Assembly (NCBI GenBank): GCA_029243225.1
Contig: JAQWSL010000034.1
Location: 1-33,356 of the forward strand
Direction of reading: 5' to 3'
Origin: Flavobacteriales bacterium
GTDB taxonomy: Bacteria; Bacteroidota; Bacteroidia; Flavobacteriales_D; Parvicellaceae
Length of the DNA stretch: 33,356 nt
Below, piece after piece: positions 7,331-16,359 of the stretch. Numbering within the stretch: the stretch's first letter is position 1; the number at the start of each line of letters is the position of its first letter. The position numbers were made by a program, and so were the translations under genes. The notes under the pieces were generated by a model that ran no database searches, had not been told where the DNA came from, and saw only the letters and a list, made by a program, of their open reading frames with translations.

Positions 7331-7687
7331 ATGAAAAAAGTTTACCATTTAAAGAATTGTAGTACTTGCCAGCGAATTTTAAAAGAACTTAATTGGACGC
7401 ATGAAACTCAAGAAATTCGTTCTCAAAAAATTACAGTTAATCAGTTAGAAGAAATAGCTAAAATGGCTGGTTCCTTCGAAGCACTTTTCAGTAGAAGAGC
7501 AACAAAATATAAAACATTAGAACTCAAAAATAAAGCTCTTCAAGACTCGGATTACAAGAAACTTATTTTAGATGAAGATACTTTTCTAAAAAGACCAGTA
7601 TTTATAATCGAAAATGAAATTTTTATTGGTAACTCCAAAAATGTTGTTTCTGCAATAAAAAAAAAGCTGTCCATTGGACAGCTTTAA
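7331..7687 (+). CDS. ArsC/Spx-family thioredoxin-fold protein
   Basis: This 118-residue protein has the ArsC/Spx/YffB fold signature. It has an N-terminal strand, then the CSTC redox motif at residues 10-13 in KNCSTCQRILKEL. A helix follows, then a middle region with LFSRRATKYK, and near the C-terminus KRPVFIIENEIFIG, which fits the conserved R-P-x-[LVI] element of the family. True glutaredoxin-linked arsenate reductases use a CX5R-type site, whereas a CxxC at this position is closer to Spx/YffB-type members; no ars genes are adjacent. A redox or regulatory role is more likely than arsenate reduction, but this is not decided. Its last nine codons form part of a terminator hairpin serving the opposite strand. 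Confidence 0.85.
   Translation: MKKVYHLKNCSTCQRILKELNWTHETQEIRSQKITVNQLEEIAKMAGSFEALFSRRATKYKTLELKNKALQDSDYKKLILDEDTFLKRPVFIIENEIFIGNSKNVVSAIKKKLSIGQL
7657..7685 (-). terminator. Intrinsic terminator of the 7704-9395 gene, inside the opposing gene's 3' end
   Basis: Arms AAAGCTGTCC (7663-7672) and GGACAGCTTT (7676-7685) form a perfect ten-pair stem around ATT. A-residues at 7657-7665 give a U-run on the minus-strand transcript, so it terminates leftward transcription from 7704-9395. It lies fully inside the last codons of the convergent ArsC-like gene. There is no T-run on the plus-strand side. Confidence 0.85.
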
Positions 7688-7703
7688 ACTACATTTAACA
7701 AAA

Positions 7704-9395
7704 TTAGTTAACCGCCAGTGTCTTGTCTTTATTGTACTTAATTGTATAAGTAAAAAGATACTTTACTGTTTCTTTACCTTCTATAGATTTATCCCATTTT
7801 AATACACCTGTTTCCTTATTATAATCTGCTGTTTCATTTTCAATTAGCTCTATTTTAATCTCCTGATCTTGAGCAATAGGAATATGGTCCTCAATTTTCA
7901 CATGAATTTCAGTAGATTTAAAATTCTTTAATGAAATTTCATATGTAATTGTTCTTAGCTTTTCATTTGTAAAAACTCTTAACTTTTCATCATCGTTCAA
8001 TTTCTTTCTTGTCACAAATATTCCTTTATCTCTTCCTAGTGCTAAATCTAAAGTATCCGACATAACAGCAGGGTTGATCCTTGTTTGACCTACATAGGTT
8101 CCATCATAATATATATTAGCTACTCCTGGTAATAAATTTAGCTCTTCCCAATCTGTTAAACGCGCCATTAAAAAAGCATCTTTATCTAATTTAGGGACAA
8201 TATAATGCTCAAAAGTAGCATCAATATCCTCTTTACCAATTGCCATCATATGAGGTTTCCCATCTGAGGGGATGGTATAAGGTAATTTTAACTCAAATTC
8301 TGTCATAATGATATTCTCAGACATCTGAGTAAAATTATCCATGTGTTTGGCTTCCATTTTACTTTTATTAACACCTCCTGAAGACATTGGAACATCTTCA
8401 TTCAATTGATAATCAATTGATGACAGTTCTTTAGCATTAGACAAATTACTACCATACCCTAAATCTGTGTTTGTAATTGGTCTATAATAATTTAAGTACC
8501 AAGTAGCCAAATAAGGCTTATAATTACTTCTATTAGGGTTGATAGTAGAAAGCTTAATTACTACATTCTCCCAATTTTCTCCTGAATTTTGATAGACTTT
8601 TGCCTTATAAGTTAGCTCAACTGGAGAATTAATGTCATCTGCTCTTAGATCATATGATGGAGACCAGCTTGCATTTGGGACCATGTAATTAACTTCTAAA
8701 GCCCCCCCTACTTCTCTATCTGCAGAAACTGTAACTATTACCTGCTGTATAGGTTGTAATTTTTTTGGTTTTTGCTGTGAATTTTTAATATACTGATCTA
8801 ACTCACTTAAGCGTTGATTCATTTCTTTCATCAAATGAGATTGTTTTTGTTTTTTTCTACTGATTTGTGAAATAAGTGGATTTAGTTCTTTTAATTTTTC
8901 ACGTAAATAATCCATTGCATCTTTTAATGCTACAATTGAATCATTGGCAGTTTGCCCTTTAATTACCAAACTCCCCATTAAGATGTCCTTTTCTAGTTTA
9001 TAGGCAGACAATTTATCATTGATTTCCCTATTAATCCACTTTTGTGTTTCTATAGAATCTTTCAACAATCGCTTTTTCCTTAAAACAGCAGCAGAAACTG
9101 ATGATAATACTGGTTTAGGTTCTGGATAAAAGAGATCTAATGAAACATCCAAAATAATAAAATCTCCCTTACCCTTAACCTGAATACTGTTTTTGTCAAG
9201 TGATTTAGACATTCCTTCAAAAATAATTTTTGTAATACCACTCTGCAGTTTAAAACTTCCCTTTCTTTTCACCTGAGCTCCCTGCAGATAAACAGTTACT
9301 GCTTTTACTTTGGATTTAACTTTTTTTTCTTTTTTGGCATATGAAACGCTAAAAAGCATCAGAGCCGCAACACTTGTGAGAATCGTTTTTTTCAT
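7704..9395 (-). CDS. Exported DUF4139/DUF4140 (mucoidy inhibitor MuiA-like) protein
   Basis: This 563-residue protein has a signal peptide (MKKTILTS, core to SVSYA, about residue 20). The N-terminal DUF4140-like domain starts with VKAVTVYLQGAQVKRKG and runs to about 110. A long charged helical/coiled-coil region follows (about 105-205, many Lys, Glu, Leu and Gln). The C-terminal DUF4139-like domain begins EVNYMVPNASWSPSYDLRA and ends in WDKSIEGKETVKYLFTYTIKYNK. This is the domain order of the MuiA-like family, found periplasmic or surface-exposed in many bacteria and of unknown biochemical role. It appears monocistronic, with its own terminator inside the neighbouring gene. A TSLEGTYV-like sugar-binding motif is not seen. 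Confidence 0.85.
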   Translation of the reverse strand: MKKTILTSVAALMLFSVSYAKKEKKVKSKVKAVTVYLQGAQVKRKGSFKLQSGITKIIFEGMSKSLDKNSIQVKGKGDFIILDVSLDLFYPEPKPVLSSVSAAVLRKKRLLKDSIETQKWINREINDKLSAYKLEKDILMGSLVIKGQTANDSIVALKDAMDYLREKLKELNPLISQISRKKQKQSHLMKEMNQRLSELDQYIKNSQQKPKKLQPIQQVIVTVSADREVGGALEVNYMVPNASWSPSYDLRADDINSPVELTYKAKVYQNSGENWENVVIKLSTINPNRSNYKPYLATWYLNYYRPITNTDLGYGSNLSNAKELSSIDYQLNEDVPMSSGGVNKSKMEAKHMDNFTQMSENIIMTEFELKLPYTIPSDGKPHMMAIGKEDIDATFEHYIVPKLDKDAFLMARLTDWEELNLLPGVANIYYDGTYVGQTRINPAVMSDTLDLALGRDKGIFVTRKKLNDDEKLRVFTNEKLRTITYEISLKNFKSTEIHVKIEDHIPIAQDQEIKIELIENETADYNKETGVLKWDKSIEGKETVKYLFTYTIKYNKDKTLAVN

Positions 9396-9612
9396 GACAT
9401 TATTTTAATTGGTTTGTGTTTAAATACAATCGCATATGATATTGGTTCAATTCACAAATTCAACTCTACTCCAAAATCAATTATTGATAAATTACTTTGT
9501 TATCAGATAAACTCTATATTTCACAAACCAAAAAAAACAGGTTTTATAACAGAACATGAAATAATAATAGAAATGTTAAGAATGAAGTTGTTACTAAAAT
9601 AACAATGCAGAA

Positions 9613-10350
9613 TTAATTTTGATTCAAAAAATTTCTAATTCCCCAGACCTGATATAGTATAGAGAAAATAAAAGTAAGTACAATCACTTTTTGTGCTACT
9701 ACCTGTAAAATTAAATCACTTTCTGTGTAAACAGCACCAGGGCCTATCTGAGGGCCAAAAAATATAATTACCAAATAAACGGTTAAAAAAACAATGAAAA
9801 GGAGATACCCTAGCGCATATTTATTAGGAATAAATTCAGATTTATAAACGGCTAATGAATGAAAAACACAAAGGAAAAGCAATGTGAGAAATGCTCCATT
9901 AGCAAAAAAAACATGTAAGCCAAAATGCAAATCATGAGGAACTAAACCCACTCCAGCATACAATATACCAACAAGAACACCTAAAGGTTTTGCTATTTTA
10001 GAATTCTTCAAAGCTGAAAGACTATCACCAGCAAAAACAAATAATTTTTCAAAATAGAGGTAAAACATAATTATTGTAAAGCCTATTAAAACTAAGGACC
10101 CGTTGAAGAGTAACATTGAAGGGGAATTGTCTTGTTTAATACTGAATGGATTTGTCTCATCTGAATTTACTTTAAATGTCCCCAACTCACTTAAAAAATT
10201 ATGGGTAAAAGAATAATGATTACTTTCAAAACCAATTCCTTCCCTTACAGATCCTGGATAAATTAGAGCCGCTATTATAGTAAAAACAAAAAACAGGCTT
10301 ATTGCAAAAGCAGGGAATTTCACTAAATAGAAGGCTATTTTTGATTTCAT
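9613..10350 (-). CDS. Polytopic membrane protein, DUF998-like
   Basis: This 245-residue integral membrane protein has about seven hydrophobic helices: near 12-32, 82-100, 121-137, 145-165, 176-198 and 215-238, with some uncertainty in the middle. Two polar motifs stand out. HNFLSELGTF follows the first helix, and GLVPHDLHFGLHVFFANGAF lies in the central helices, with several His and Asp residues that could face a common site. The pattern resembles the DUF998 (also Frag1-like) membrane family, whose function is unknown. It starts divergently from the 10428 gene, with 77 bases between the two start codons. Family assignment is from memory of the motif pattern. Confidence 0.72.
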   Translation of the reverse strand: MKSKIAFYLVKFPAFAISLFFVFTIIAALIYPGSVREGIGFESNHYSFTHNFLSELGTFKVNSDETNPFSIKQDNSPSMLLFNGSLVLIGFTIIMFYLYFEKLFVFAGDSLSALKNSKIAKPLGVLVGILYAGVGLVPHDLHFGLHVFFANGAFLTLLFLCVFHSLAVYKSEFIPNKYALGYLLFIVFLTVYLVIIFFGPQIGPGAVYTESDLILQVVAQKVIVLTFIFSILYQVWGIRNFLNQN

Positions 10351-10427
10351 ATTTAAATTTATGCTTCAATTTAATAAACATTCAACATTCAATTAAAAAC
10401 AATTAACTAATTTCAATAAAAAAAACA

Positions 10428-10823
10428 ATGAGAGTTTTTATTTCCTTGCTTATGCTTTTGTTAATCAACAACTATCATTCTCAAGATATTAACAAGCAAA
10501 TAGAAGGGAGCTGGGAAGTAAAAAAAATTGATGGTAAAATCTTTAAGGGTGGCGTAATTACTTATTTTGAATTTAACAACCAACAAGAAATTTTCGCTAA
10601 AACTATAGATCGTAAAGCTCATGGACATTTAGAAAAAGACACATTTATAGGGAATTATATAGTAGAAAACAACAAAGCTTATTACAAAACAAATGATTCC
10701 TATTTTCTAATAACAATAAATAATTCGATTGAGCAACAAATGATAATTAAAGAATATAAGCTTATAGGAGGATTTCCTAAAAAAGAGATTCACCAAACTT
10801 CTTACCTTACAAAAAAGGACTAA
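10428..10823 (+). CDS. Small exported lipocalin-like protein
   Basis: This 131-residue protein has a signal peptide (MRVFISLLMLLLINNYHS) and a mature part that starts INKQIEGSWEVKKIDGK. A GxW-type segment followed by beta-rich sequence is reminiscent of bacterial lipocalin-like domains common in Flavobacteria. There is no lipobox Cys, so it is likely periplasmic or secreted rather than a lipoprotein. Its stop codon (10821-10823) overlaps the stop codon of the convergent MazG-like gene (10820-10822). Function is unknown. Confidence 0.65.
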   Translation: MRVFISLLMLLLINNYHSQDINKQIEGSWEVKKIDGKIFKGGVITYFEFNNQQEIFAKTIDRKAHGHLEKDTFIGNYIVENNKAYYKTNDSYFLITINNSIEQQMIIKEYKLIGGFPKKEIHQTSYLTKKD

Positions 10824-11149
10824 TCCTTTAGCTTTGGGTTGTTCTTATGTCGTAAAGCGTCTCTAATACTTTTTTTGTCCAAACTTTTCTTTAGCGCTTC
10901 TTCTAAATTAACACCAGTTTGATTGGCTAAACAAATTATTACAAAAAGCACATCTGCCAACTCTTCACTGAGCTCTTTATCTATATCGGATTGTTTTTCG
11001 CTTTGCTCACCATATTTTCTAGCAATAATTCGAGCAACCTCTCCAACTTCTTCAGTTAAAATAGCCATATTGGTGAGCTCATTAAAATAACGAACTCCTG
11101 TGTTTTTTATCCAATCATCTACAACTTTTTGTGCTTCAATTATAGTCAT
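10820..11149 (-). CDS. MazG-like nucleotide pyrophosphohydrolase
   Basis: This 109-residue all-alpha NTP-PPase of the MazG/dUTPase superfamily has the metal-binding E-x-x-E...E-x-x-D arrangement: Glu34 and Glu37 in TEEVGEVARI, and Glu63 and Asp66 in SEELADVLFVI. Such enzymes hydrolyse (d)NTPs to (d)NMP and pyrophosphate, often as house-cleaning of damaged nucleotides; the substrate cannot be read from sequence. It is single-domain, unlike the two-domain E. coli MazG. Its ATG overlaps the dtd stop by one base, making it the last gene of the rsgA-dtd-mazG operon. Confidence 0.88.
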   Translation of the reverse strand: MTIIEAQKVVDDWIKNTGVRYFNELTNMAILTEEVGEVARIIARKYGEQSEKQSDIDKELSEELADVLFVIICLANQTGVNLEEALKKSLDKKSIRDALRHKNNPKLKD

Positions 11150-11598
11150 TATTCTTTGTTTTTAGAATCCAAACATATAGTTACAGGTCCATCGTTTACT
11201 AATTCAATTTGCATATTGGCACCAAACACACCTGTTTCTACATTAACAGATAATTCTTTTAATGCGGTTATAAATTTATTGTAAAAAAGTTTAGCAATTT
11301 TAGGGTCTGCAGAATTAACAAATGAGGGTCTATTGCCTTTTTTAGTAGATGCATAGAGAGTAAATTGACTTACTAAAAGAACACTCCCATTTACATCTAC
11401 AATAGAATTATTCATTTTACTAGTCTCATCAGGAAATATTCTCATGTTAACTAATTTATTTATTAACCAAGTCAAATCAGTATCGTTATCATATCTTTCA
11501 ACACCAATAAAAACAAGCAGCCCTTTTTTTATTCTACCAACCTCATTATCATCGACATAAACTGCTGCTTTTGAAACTCTTTGAATAACTAGTCTCAT
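11149..11598 (-). CDS. dtd: D-aminoacyl-tRNA deacylase
   Basis: This 149-residue protein has the full-length Dtd fold. It has the N-terminal MRLVIQRVSKAAVYV, the SQFTLYA motif (SQFT at 77-80), GNRPSF near 88-93, and the C-terminal GANMQIELVNDGPVT (NDGPVT at 135-140) that forms the chiral proofreading pocket across the dimer. Dtd hydrolyses D-amino acids (and Gly) mischarged on tRNA. It starts one base after the rsgA stop and overlaps the MazG-like gene by one base, so it is the middle gene of a tight operon. Confidence 0.95.
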   Translation of the reverse strand: MRLVIQRVSKAAVYVDDNEVGRIKKGLLVFIGVERYDNDTDLTWLINKLVNMRIFPDETSKMNNSIVDVNGSVLLVSQFTLYASTKKGNRPSFVNSADPKIAKLFYNKFITALKELSVNVETGVFGANMQIELVNDGPVTICLDSKNKE

Positions 11599-11599
11599 T

Positions 11600-12544
11600 T
11601 TAATAATTTAAGGCTCTGTAGGTTTCTTTTTCATCATCGTTATACATTGAATAATAACTTTGATACCTAGATTCAGCTATGTTACCTAAATTAATGGCTT
11701 CAATTATTGCACACCCAGGCTCATTTATATGAACACAATTGTGAAACTTGCATTCACTAGAAATTTCAAACATTTCAGGGAAATATTGAGCCAACTCTTC
11801 TTTCTCTAAATCGATTATCCCAAACCCTTTTATGCCTGGTGTATCAATTAGCTGTATAGATGCTGTTAAATCAAACATCTCAGCAAATGTTGTTGTGTGC
11901 TTACCTTTAGAATGTGCTTCAGAGATCTCACCCACAGCTACGTTAAGTGATGGGTTCATAGAATTAATCAGAGATGACTTTCCAGCACCACTATGACCCG
12001 AAAAAAGAACAACCTTATTCTCTAACTTTTCTTTTAATTTATCTATGAAAAGATTGTTTTTTGCAGATGTAACTAGACATTCAAAACCAATTTTTTCATA
12101 GCATGCGATTAAATCTTCTAAGTGCTCCTTATCTTTAATTGAGTATAAATCTGATTTATTAAAAACAATTAAAAGTGGGATATCATATGCTTGGGCAGTT
12201 ACTGAAAATCTGTCAATAAAACCAGTTGATGTAGTTGGATTTGAAACTGTAGCAATTAAGACACATAAATCAATATTTGAACCAATAATATGTGCCTCCT
12301 TGGAGAGGTTAACGGATTTTCTAATCATGTAATTTTTCCTAGGGTGAATTTCTTCAATCCAGCCACACCCATCTTCCTTTACTGTGTATGACACCCAATC
12401 TCCAACAGAAATTGGATTAGTTGTTTTAATCTCCTTATTTCTAAATTTCCCTTTAATTCTAGCTTCAATAAAGGCACCATCAGTCTCCTTTAGAACATAC
12501 CAGCTTCCAGTAGAACGATAAACTAACCCCTTTTTTAAATCCAT
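11600..12544 (-). CDS. rsgA: Small ribosomal subunit biogenesis GTPase RsgA
   Basis: This 314-residue circularly permuted GTPase acts in late 30S maturation. It has an N-terminal OB-fold (about 1-80), then the G motifs in permuted order: NKSD at 129-132 (G4), TSAKN at 159-163 (G5), GHSGAGKS at 183-190 (G1) and DTPG at 234-237 (G3). A C-terminal zinc site is formed by Cys265, Cys270, His272 and Cys278. Length and residues are canonical. It is the first gene of rsgA-dtd-mazG and is divergent from gldA, with about 100 bases between the start codons. Confidence 0.96.
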   Translation of the reverse strand: MDLKKGLVYRSTGSWYVLKETDGAFIEARIKGKFRNKEIKTTNPISVGDWVSYTVKEDGCGWIEEIHPRKNYMIRKSVNLSKEAHIIGSNIDLCVLIATVSNPTTSTGFIDRFSVTAQAYDIPLLIVFNKSDLYSIKDKEHLEDLIACYEKIGFECLVTSAKNNLFIDKLKEKLENKVVLFSGHSGAGKSSLINSMNPSLNVAVGEISEAHSKGKHTTTFAEMFDLTASIQLIDTPGIKGFGIIDLEKEELAQYFPEMFEISSECKFHNCVHINEPGCAIIEAINLGNIAESRYQSYYSMYNDDEKETYRALNY

Positions 12545-12644
12545 TTATAAAATCTTAATTTCATCATAACAAACCAGAAAATTTATTTTTTTAAAACATA
12601 AAGTTAACTTCGTGTTATATTACAATTGCAAGTAACTAAATAAA

Positions 12645-13550
12645 ATGGCTCTATCACTTAAAAATATTACTAAAATATACAATGGGCAAAAAGCTCTTGA
12701 TAATATATCCTTTGAAATTAATCGTGGTGAAATAGTTGGATTCTTAGGCCCAAATGGAGCTGGAAAAACAACTACAATGAAAATTATTAGCTGTTTTATA
12801 CCCTCAACTAATGGAGAAGCTAGGGTTTGTGATATTGATGTTAACAAGAAACCTTTAGAAGTCAAAAAGAAAGTAGGGTACCTTCCAGAAAACAATCCTC
12901 TATATACTGAAATGTATGTGAAAGAATTTTTATTATTTATTGCAGCCGTTCATGAAATAAAAAATAAAAAAGAAAGAGTAGAGCAAATGATAAAATTGGT
13001 TGGTCTTGAAAAAGAACAACACAAGAAAATTGAAATGCTATCCAAAGGTTATAGACAGCGAATTGGACTGGCCCAAGCAATGATACATAATCCAGAAGTG
13101 TTAATCTTAGATGAACCCACTAGTGGTTTAGATCCCAATCAATTAGTAGAAATAAGAAAATTAATTAAAGAATTTGGCAAAGAAAAGACGGTTTTACTTT
13201 CCACACACATCATGCAAGAAGTAGAGGCCATTTGTGATCGAGTAATTATCATTAAAGATGGCAAAATAGTAGCTGATGAAGGTGTTGACACAATTCAAAA
13301 AGCTAATCAATCTGTTCAGGTTATTCAAGTAGAATTTGACAAAGAAGTATTAGAAAAAAATTTAAAGGCAATTAATGAAGTTTCTAGGATTAAAAATATT
13401 GGAGCTAACTCATGGTTGATTGAATCAAAAAGTAAGTCTGACCTAAGAGCTTCAATAGCAAAATTCGCAGCTAAAAAAGGCCTCTTAACATTAACACTGA
13501 AGAAAGAAGAAGACAAGCTAGAAGATATTTTTAAAAAATTAACTAAATAA
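12645..13550 (+). CDS. gldA: Gliding-motility ABC transporter ATP-binding protein GldA
   Basis: This 301-residue ABC ATPase has Walker A GPNGAGKT at 35-42, the Q-loop region VGYLPENNPLY (77-87), signature LSKGYRQR at 132-139 (a LSGGQ variant typical of GldA-type proteins), Walker B VLILDEP at 152-158 and the H-loop His at 188. A C-terminal extension of about 80 residues follows. The YLPENNPLYTEMYVKEFL segment and overall length match GldA, which pairs with the GldF and GldG membrane subunits; those are not in this window. Other Bacteroidota ABC-2-type exporters have similar ATPases, so the symbol is probable rather than certain. The gene sits with T9SS genes located 8-14 kb away. Confidence 0.82.
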   Translation: MALSLKNITKIYNGQKALDNISFEINRGEIVGFLGPNGAGKTTTMKIISCFIPSTNGEARVCDIDVNKKPLEVKKKVGYLPENNPLYTEMYVKEFLLFIAAVHEIKNKKERVEQMIKLVGLEKEQHKKIEMLSKGYRQRIGLAQAMIHNPEVLILDEPTSGLDPNQLVEIRKLIKEFGKEKTVLLSTHIMQEVEAICDRVIIIKDGKIVADEGVDTIQKANQSVQVIQVEFDKEVLEKNLKAINEVSRIKNIGANSWLIESKSKSDLRASIAKFAAKKGLLTLTLKKEEDKLEDIFKKLTK

Positions 13551-13574
13551 AATTTCTAAACTCATTGATTTTTA

Positions 13575-13582
13575 TATTTTTG
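13575..13582 (+). promoter_or_regulatory. Probable -7 box of the metK promoter
   Basis: TATTTTTG matches TAnnTTTG exactly and lies just before the SAM-II-like aptamer, so a transcript starting a few bases downstream would carry the whole aptamer. The -33 element is only TTTC (13554-13557, spacer 17). The position relative to the riboswitch supports the call. Confidence 0.5.
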
Positions 13583-13592
13583 CTCTCAATAC

Positions 13593-13637
13593 TGGTGGAA
13601 TGATTTGATTGCTTGCAACCACACTAAAAAAGCTAAA
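13593..13637 (+). promoter_or_regulatory. SAM-II-type riboswitch aptamer upstream of metK
   Basis: The leader contains the SAM-II hallmarks in order. A P1 5' arm GTGG (13595-13598) is followed by the conserved loop TGATTTGATT then GCTTGCAA (13601-13618), the P1 3' arm CCAC (13619-13622), an A-rich strand (ACTAAAAAA) and the terminal GCTAAA (13632-13637). GCTT (13611-13614) can pair with AAGC (13630-13633), giving the H-type pseudoknot of this class. Two extra A residues sit between P1 and the TGATTT. SAM-II RNAs are known from Alphaproteobacteria and Bacteroidota before methionine/SAM genes, and this one precedes metK. The aptamer ends about 75 bases before the ATG, so the output (transcription or translation) is not clear. 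Confidence 0.78.
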
Positions 13638-13711
13638 TTTTTTTTCTTGCAAACTCCCCTTTCTTTCTCACCTTATTTTTACTAATTATTTAAAATAAAA
13701 ACAATTATAAT

Positions 13712-14965
13712 ATGTCTTATTTATTTACATCCGAGTCTGTTTCTGAAGGACATCCAGACAAAGTAGCAGATCAGATATCTGATGCCTTAATCGATAATTT
13801 CCTTGCTTTTGACCCGGAATCTAAAGTTGCTTGTGAAACATTGGTTACAACAGGTCAAGTAGTTCTAGCTGGTGAAGTGAAATCAACTACCTATTTAGAT
13901 GTGCAGAAAATTGCAAGAGACGTAATTAATAAAATTGGTTATACTAAAAGTGAATACATGTTTGATGGAAACTCTTGCGGAGTTTTTTCTGCAATTCATG
14001 AACAGTCTCCAGATATTAATCAAGGTGTTGAAAGACAAAATAAAGAAGAACAAGGTGCAGGTGACCAGGGAATGATGTTTGGCTACGCAACCAATGAAAC
14101 AGAAAGCTACATGCCTCTTCCATTAGAAATATCTCATCTTCTTTTAAAAGAGCTTGCAGAGTTAAGACGAGAAAATAATGAAATCACTTACTTGAGGCCA
14201 GATTCAAAATCTCAAGTTACTATTGAATATTCTGATGACAATAAACCAGTAAGAATAGATGCAATTGTAATCTCTACCCAACACGATGATTTTGCAGGAG
14301 AGCAACAAATGCTTGATAAAATCAAAGATGATGTAATTAACATACTAATTCCAAGAGTAAAAGCTAAACTTCCTGCTCATATACAAGTTTTATTTAATGC
14401 TCAAATCACTTTTCATGTAAACCCTACTGGAATATTTGTTATTGGTGGTCCTCATGGAGATACAGGTCTTACGGGAAGAAAAATAATTGTAGACACTTAT
14501 GGTGGAAAAGGAGCTCACGGTGGTGGTGCTTTTTCTGGTAAAGACCCAAGTAAGGTTGACCGTTCTGCTGCATATGCGACTAGACACATTGCTAAAAATG
14601 TAGTTGCTGCAGGATTGTGTGACGAAGTACTTGTACAGGTTGCTTATGCAATAGGTGTAGCAAAACCAATGGGGCTTTACATAGATACTTATGGAACTTC
14701 CAAAGTAAGCCTATCTGATGGTGAAATTGCTAGAAAATTAGAAGCTATTTTTGACATGCGTCCTTATGCAATAGAGACTAGATTTAATCTACGAACACCT
14801 ATCTATTCTGAAACTGCTGCTTATGGGCACATGGGAAGAGAATGTAAAGAAATTGAAAAAGAATTTAAAGATGCTGCTGGTAAAATTCAAAAAGTTACAG
14901 TTAAATTATTTCCTTGGGAAGAATTGAACTATGCTGAAAAAGTAAAAACAGCATTTAGCTTGTAA
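13712..14965 (+). CDS. metK: S-adenosylmethionine synthetase
   Basis: This 417-residue protein makes S-adenosylmethionine from methionine and ATP. Key sites are visible. The N-terminal [18 protein letters not shown] (GHPDK at 13-17) binds ATP phosphates, [12 protein letters not shown] near 117-128 is the family signature, and [19 protein letters not shown] near 269-287 is the second signature (P-loop-like). The length is about 30 residues above the E. coli enzyme and usual for Bacteroidota. It is preceded by a probable SAM-II riboswitch, so its product is likely to repress its own gene. It is followed by a bidirectional terminator shared with der. Confidence 0.97.
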   Translation: MSYLFTSESVSEGHPDKVADQISDALIDNFLAFDPESKVACETLVTTGQVVLAGEVKSTTYLDVQKIARDVINKIGYTKSEYMFDGNSCGVFSAIHEQSPDINQGVERQNKEEQGAGDQGMMFGYATNETESYMPLPLEISHLLLKELAELRRENNEITYLRPDSKSQVTIEYSDDNKPVRIDAIVISTQHDDFAGEQQMLDKIKDDVINILIPRVKAKLPAHIQVLFNAQITFHVNPTGIFVIGGPHGDTGLTGRKIIVDTYGGKGAHGGGAFSGKDPSKVDRSAAYATRHIAKNVVAAGLCDEVLVQVAYAIGVAKPMGLYIDTYGTSKVSLSDGEIARKLEAIFDMRPYAIETRFNLRTPIYSETAAYGHMGRECKEIEKEFKDAAGKIQKVTVKLFPWEELNYAEKVKTAFSL

Positions 14966-14987
14966 TAAATACAGCTAACTAATACTT

Positions 14988-15017
14988 AAAAAAGCTCCAA
15001 CTATTGGGGCTTTTTTT
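14988..15017. terminator. Bidirectional terminator between metK and der
   Basis: Arms AAAAAGCTCCAA (14989-15000) and TTGGGGCTTTTT (15004-15015) pair around CTA, with one T-G wobble. There is a T-run on the plus strand to 15017 and an A-run before the stem that becomes a U-run on the minus strand. It therefore serves both convergent genes. The der stop codon (15016-15018) lies within the T tail. Confidence 0.88.
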
Positions 15018-16320
15018 ATTTCTTTCTAAAAAATATACGAATTGGAACTCCATGAAGATTAAAATGCTCTCTAAGCTGATTCTCAACATACCTTTTGTAA
15101 GGATCTTTGATATACTGAGGAAGATTACAGAAAAAAGCGAAGGAAGGTGAATGCGTAGGCAATTGAGTAACGTACTTAATCTTAATATACTTTCCTTTAT
15201 AGGAAGGAGGTGGGTTTTTCTGAATAGCCTCTTGCATAATTTCATTTAATTTAGAAGTAGGTATTTTTTGTGTTCTATTTTCAAACACTTCCATTGCTGT
15301 TTCGAGAGCCTTGTGTATACGTTGCTTGTTAAGAGCCGATATAAATACAATCGGCAGGTCAGTAAATGGAGCTAACCTTTCTTTTATAACTTCTTCATAT
15401 TTTTTGGTTGAAGAAGTATCTTTATCAATTAAATCCCATTTATTTACAAGAAGAACTATTCCCTTTTTGTTTTTTTCTATTACAGAAAAAATACTCATGT
15501 CTTGATTTTGAAGTGGTTCTGTACCATCAATCATAAAAAGGCAAACATCACAATCTTCTATTGTTCTAATTGATCTCATCACTGAATAAAACTCTATGTC
15601 TTCATGGACTTTGCTTTTCTTTCTTATCCCAGCAGTATCAACTAGTACCATATCAAAACCAAAAGCAGTATACCTTGTATCTATAGAATCTCTTGTTGTA
15701 CCAGAAATATCTGTTACAATGTTTCTTTCCTCTCCTAAAAGAGCGTTTGTAAGAGATGATTTTCCAACATTGGGTTTACCTACAACTGCAATTCTTGGAA
15801 GACCAAGATCTTCTATTGCTTCATCATCTGTAAATTTAGAAACCATTAAATCTAATAAATCTCCAGTCCCAGCACCATTTATAGAGCTAATTCCAAAAAC
15901 CTCTTCTAAGCCAAAATTGTAAAACTCATAAACATCATTATGTCGTTCGTTATTATCTACTTTGTTAGCCACCACTATTACTGGCTTTACAGACTTTCTA
16001 AGTACAGATGCTACGGCTTGATCTAAATCAGTAACTCCTGTTTCTACATCTACCATGAACAATACCACATTAGCCTCTTCAATGGCTATTTCTACCTGTC
16101 TTCTTATTTCTCCTTCAAAAATATCGTCTGAACCGGTTACATAACCACCAGTGTCAATTACAGAAAATTCTTTTCCATTCCATTCTGATTGACCATAGTG
16201 CCTGTCTCTAGTTACACCACTTACCTCTTTCACAATGGCTTTTCTTGCACCTACCAACCTATTAAAAAGTGTTGATTTGCCCACATTGGGTCTTCCTACT
16301 ATTGCTACTATATTGCTCAA
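15016..16320 (-). CDS. der: Ribosome biogenesis GTPase Der (EngA)
   Basis: This 434-residue protein has the double-G-domain layout of Der, an essential 50S assembly GTPase. G domain 1 has GRPNVGKS (9-16), DTGG (56-59) and NKVD (119-122). G domain 2 has GKPNVGKS (181-188), DTAG (228-231) and an NKWD further on. A C-terminal KH-like domain ends in [13 protein letters not shown]. Length and motifs are canonical. It lies 39 bases downstream of era on the same strand, so the two GTPase genes are probably one transcript ending at the metK/der terminator. Confidence 0.97.
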   Translation of the reverse strand: MSNIVAIVGRPNVGKSTLFNRLVGARKAIVKEVSGVTRDRHYGQSEWNGKEFSVIDTGGYVTGSDDIFEGEIRRQVEIAIEEANVVLFMVDVETGVTDLDQAVASVLRKSVKPVIVVANKVDNNERHNDVYEFYNFGLEEVFGISSINGAGTGDLLDLMVSKFTDDEAIEDLGLPRIAVVGKPNVGKSSLTNALLGEERNIVTDISGTTRDSIDTRYTAFGFDMVLVDTAGIRKKSKVHEDIEFYSVMRSIRTIEDCDVCLFMIDGTEPLQNQDMSIFSVIEKNKKGIVLLVNKWDLIDKDTSSTKKYEEVIKERLAPFTDLPIVFISALNKQRIHKALETAMEVFENRTQKIPTSKLNEIMQEAIQKNPPPSYKGKYIKIKYVTQLPTHSPSFAFFCNLPQYIKDPYKRYVENQLREHFNLHGVPIRIFFRKK

Positions 16321-16359
16321 TTTATTTAGCTTAAAATTTAACGGGTGGCAAATTTAGAC

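Noticed and set aside
7331-7687. Arsenate resistance locus
   Set aside because: The ArsC-fold gene has a CxxC active site and no arsR, arsB or acr3 neighbour, so arsenic detoxification is not supported.
9414-9602. 62-codon plus-strand frame starting with TTG between the DUF4139 gene and the DUF998-like gene
   Set aside because: It has a TTG start, no recognisable motif, an unbalanced composition and no leader signal; it fills a 217-base gap by chance as AT-rich spacers often do.
12605-12612. TAACTTCG upstream of gldA as its -7 box
   Set aside because: One mismatch in the most conserved half and no TTTG at -33; too weak to list as a feature.
15596-15922. Plus-strand frame of 108 codons opposite der
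   Set aside because: It lies wholly within the well-supported der gene on the other strand and encodes no recognisable motif; such antisense frames are shadows of coding sequence.
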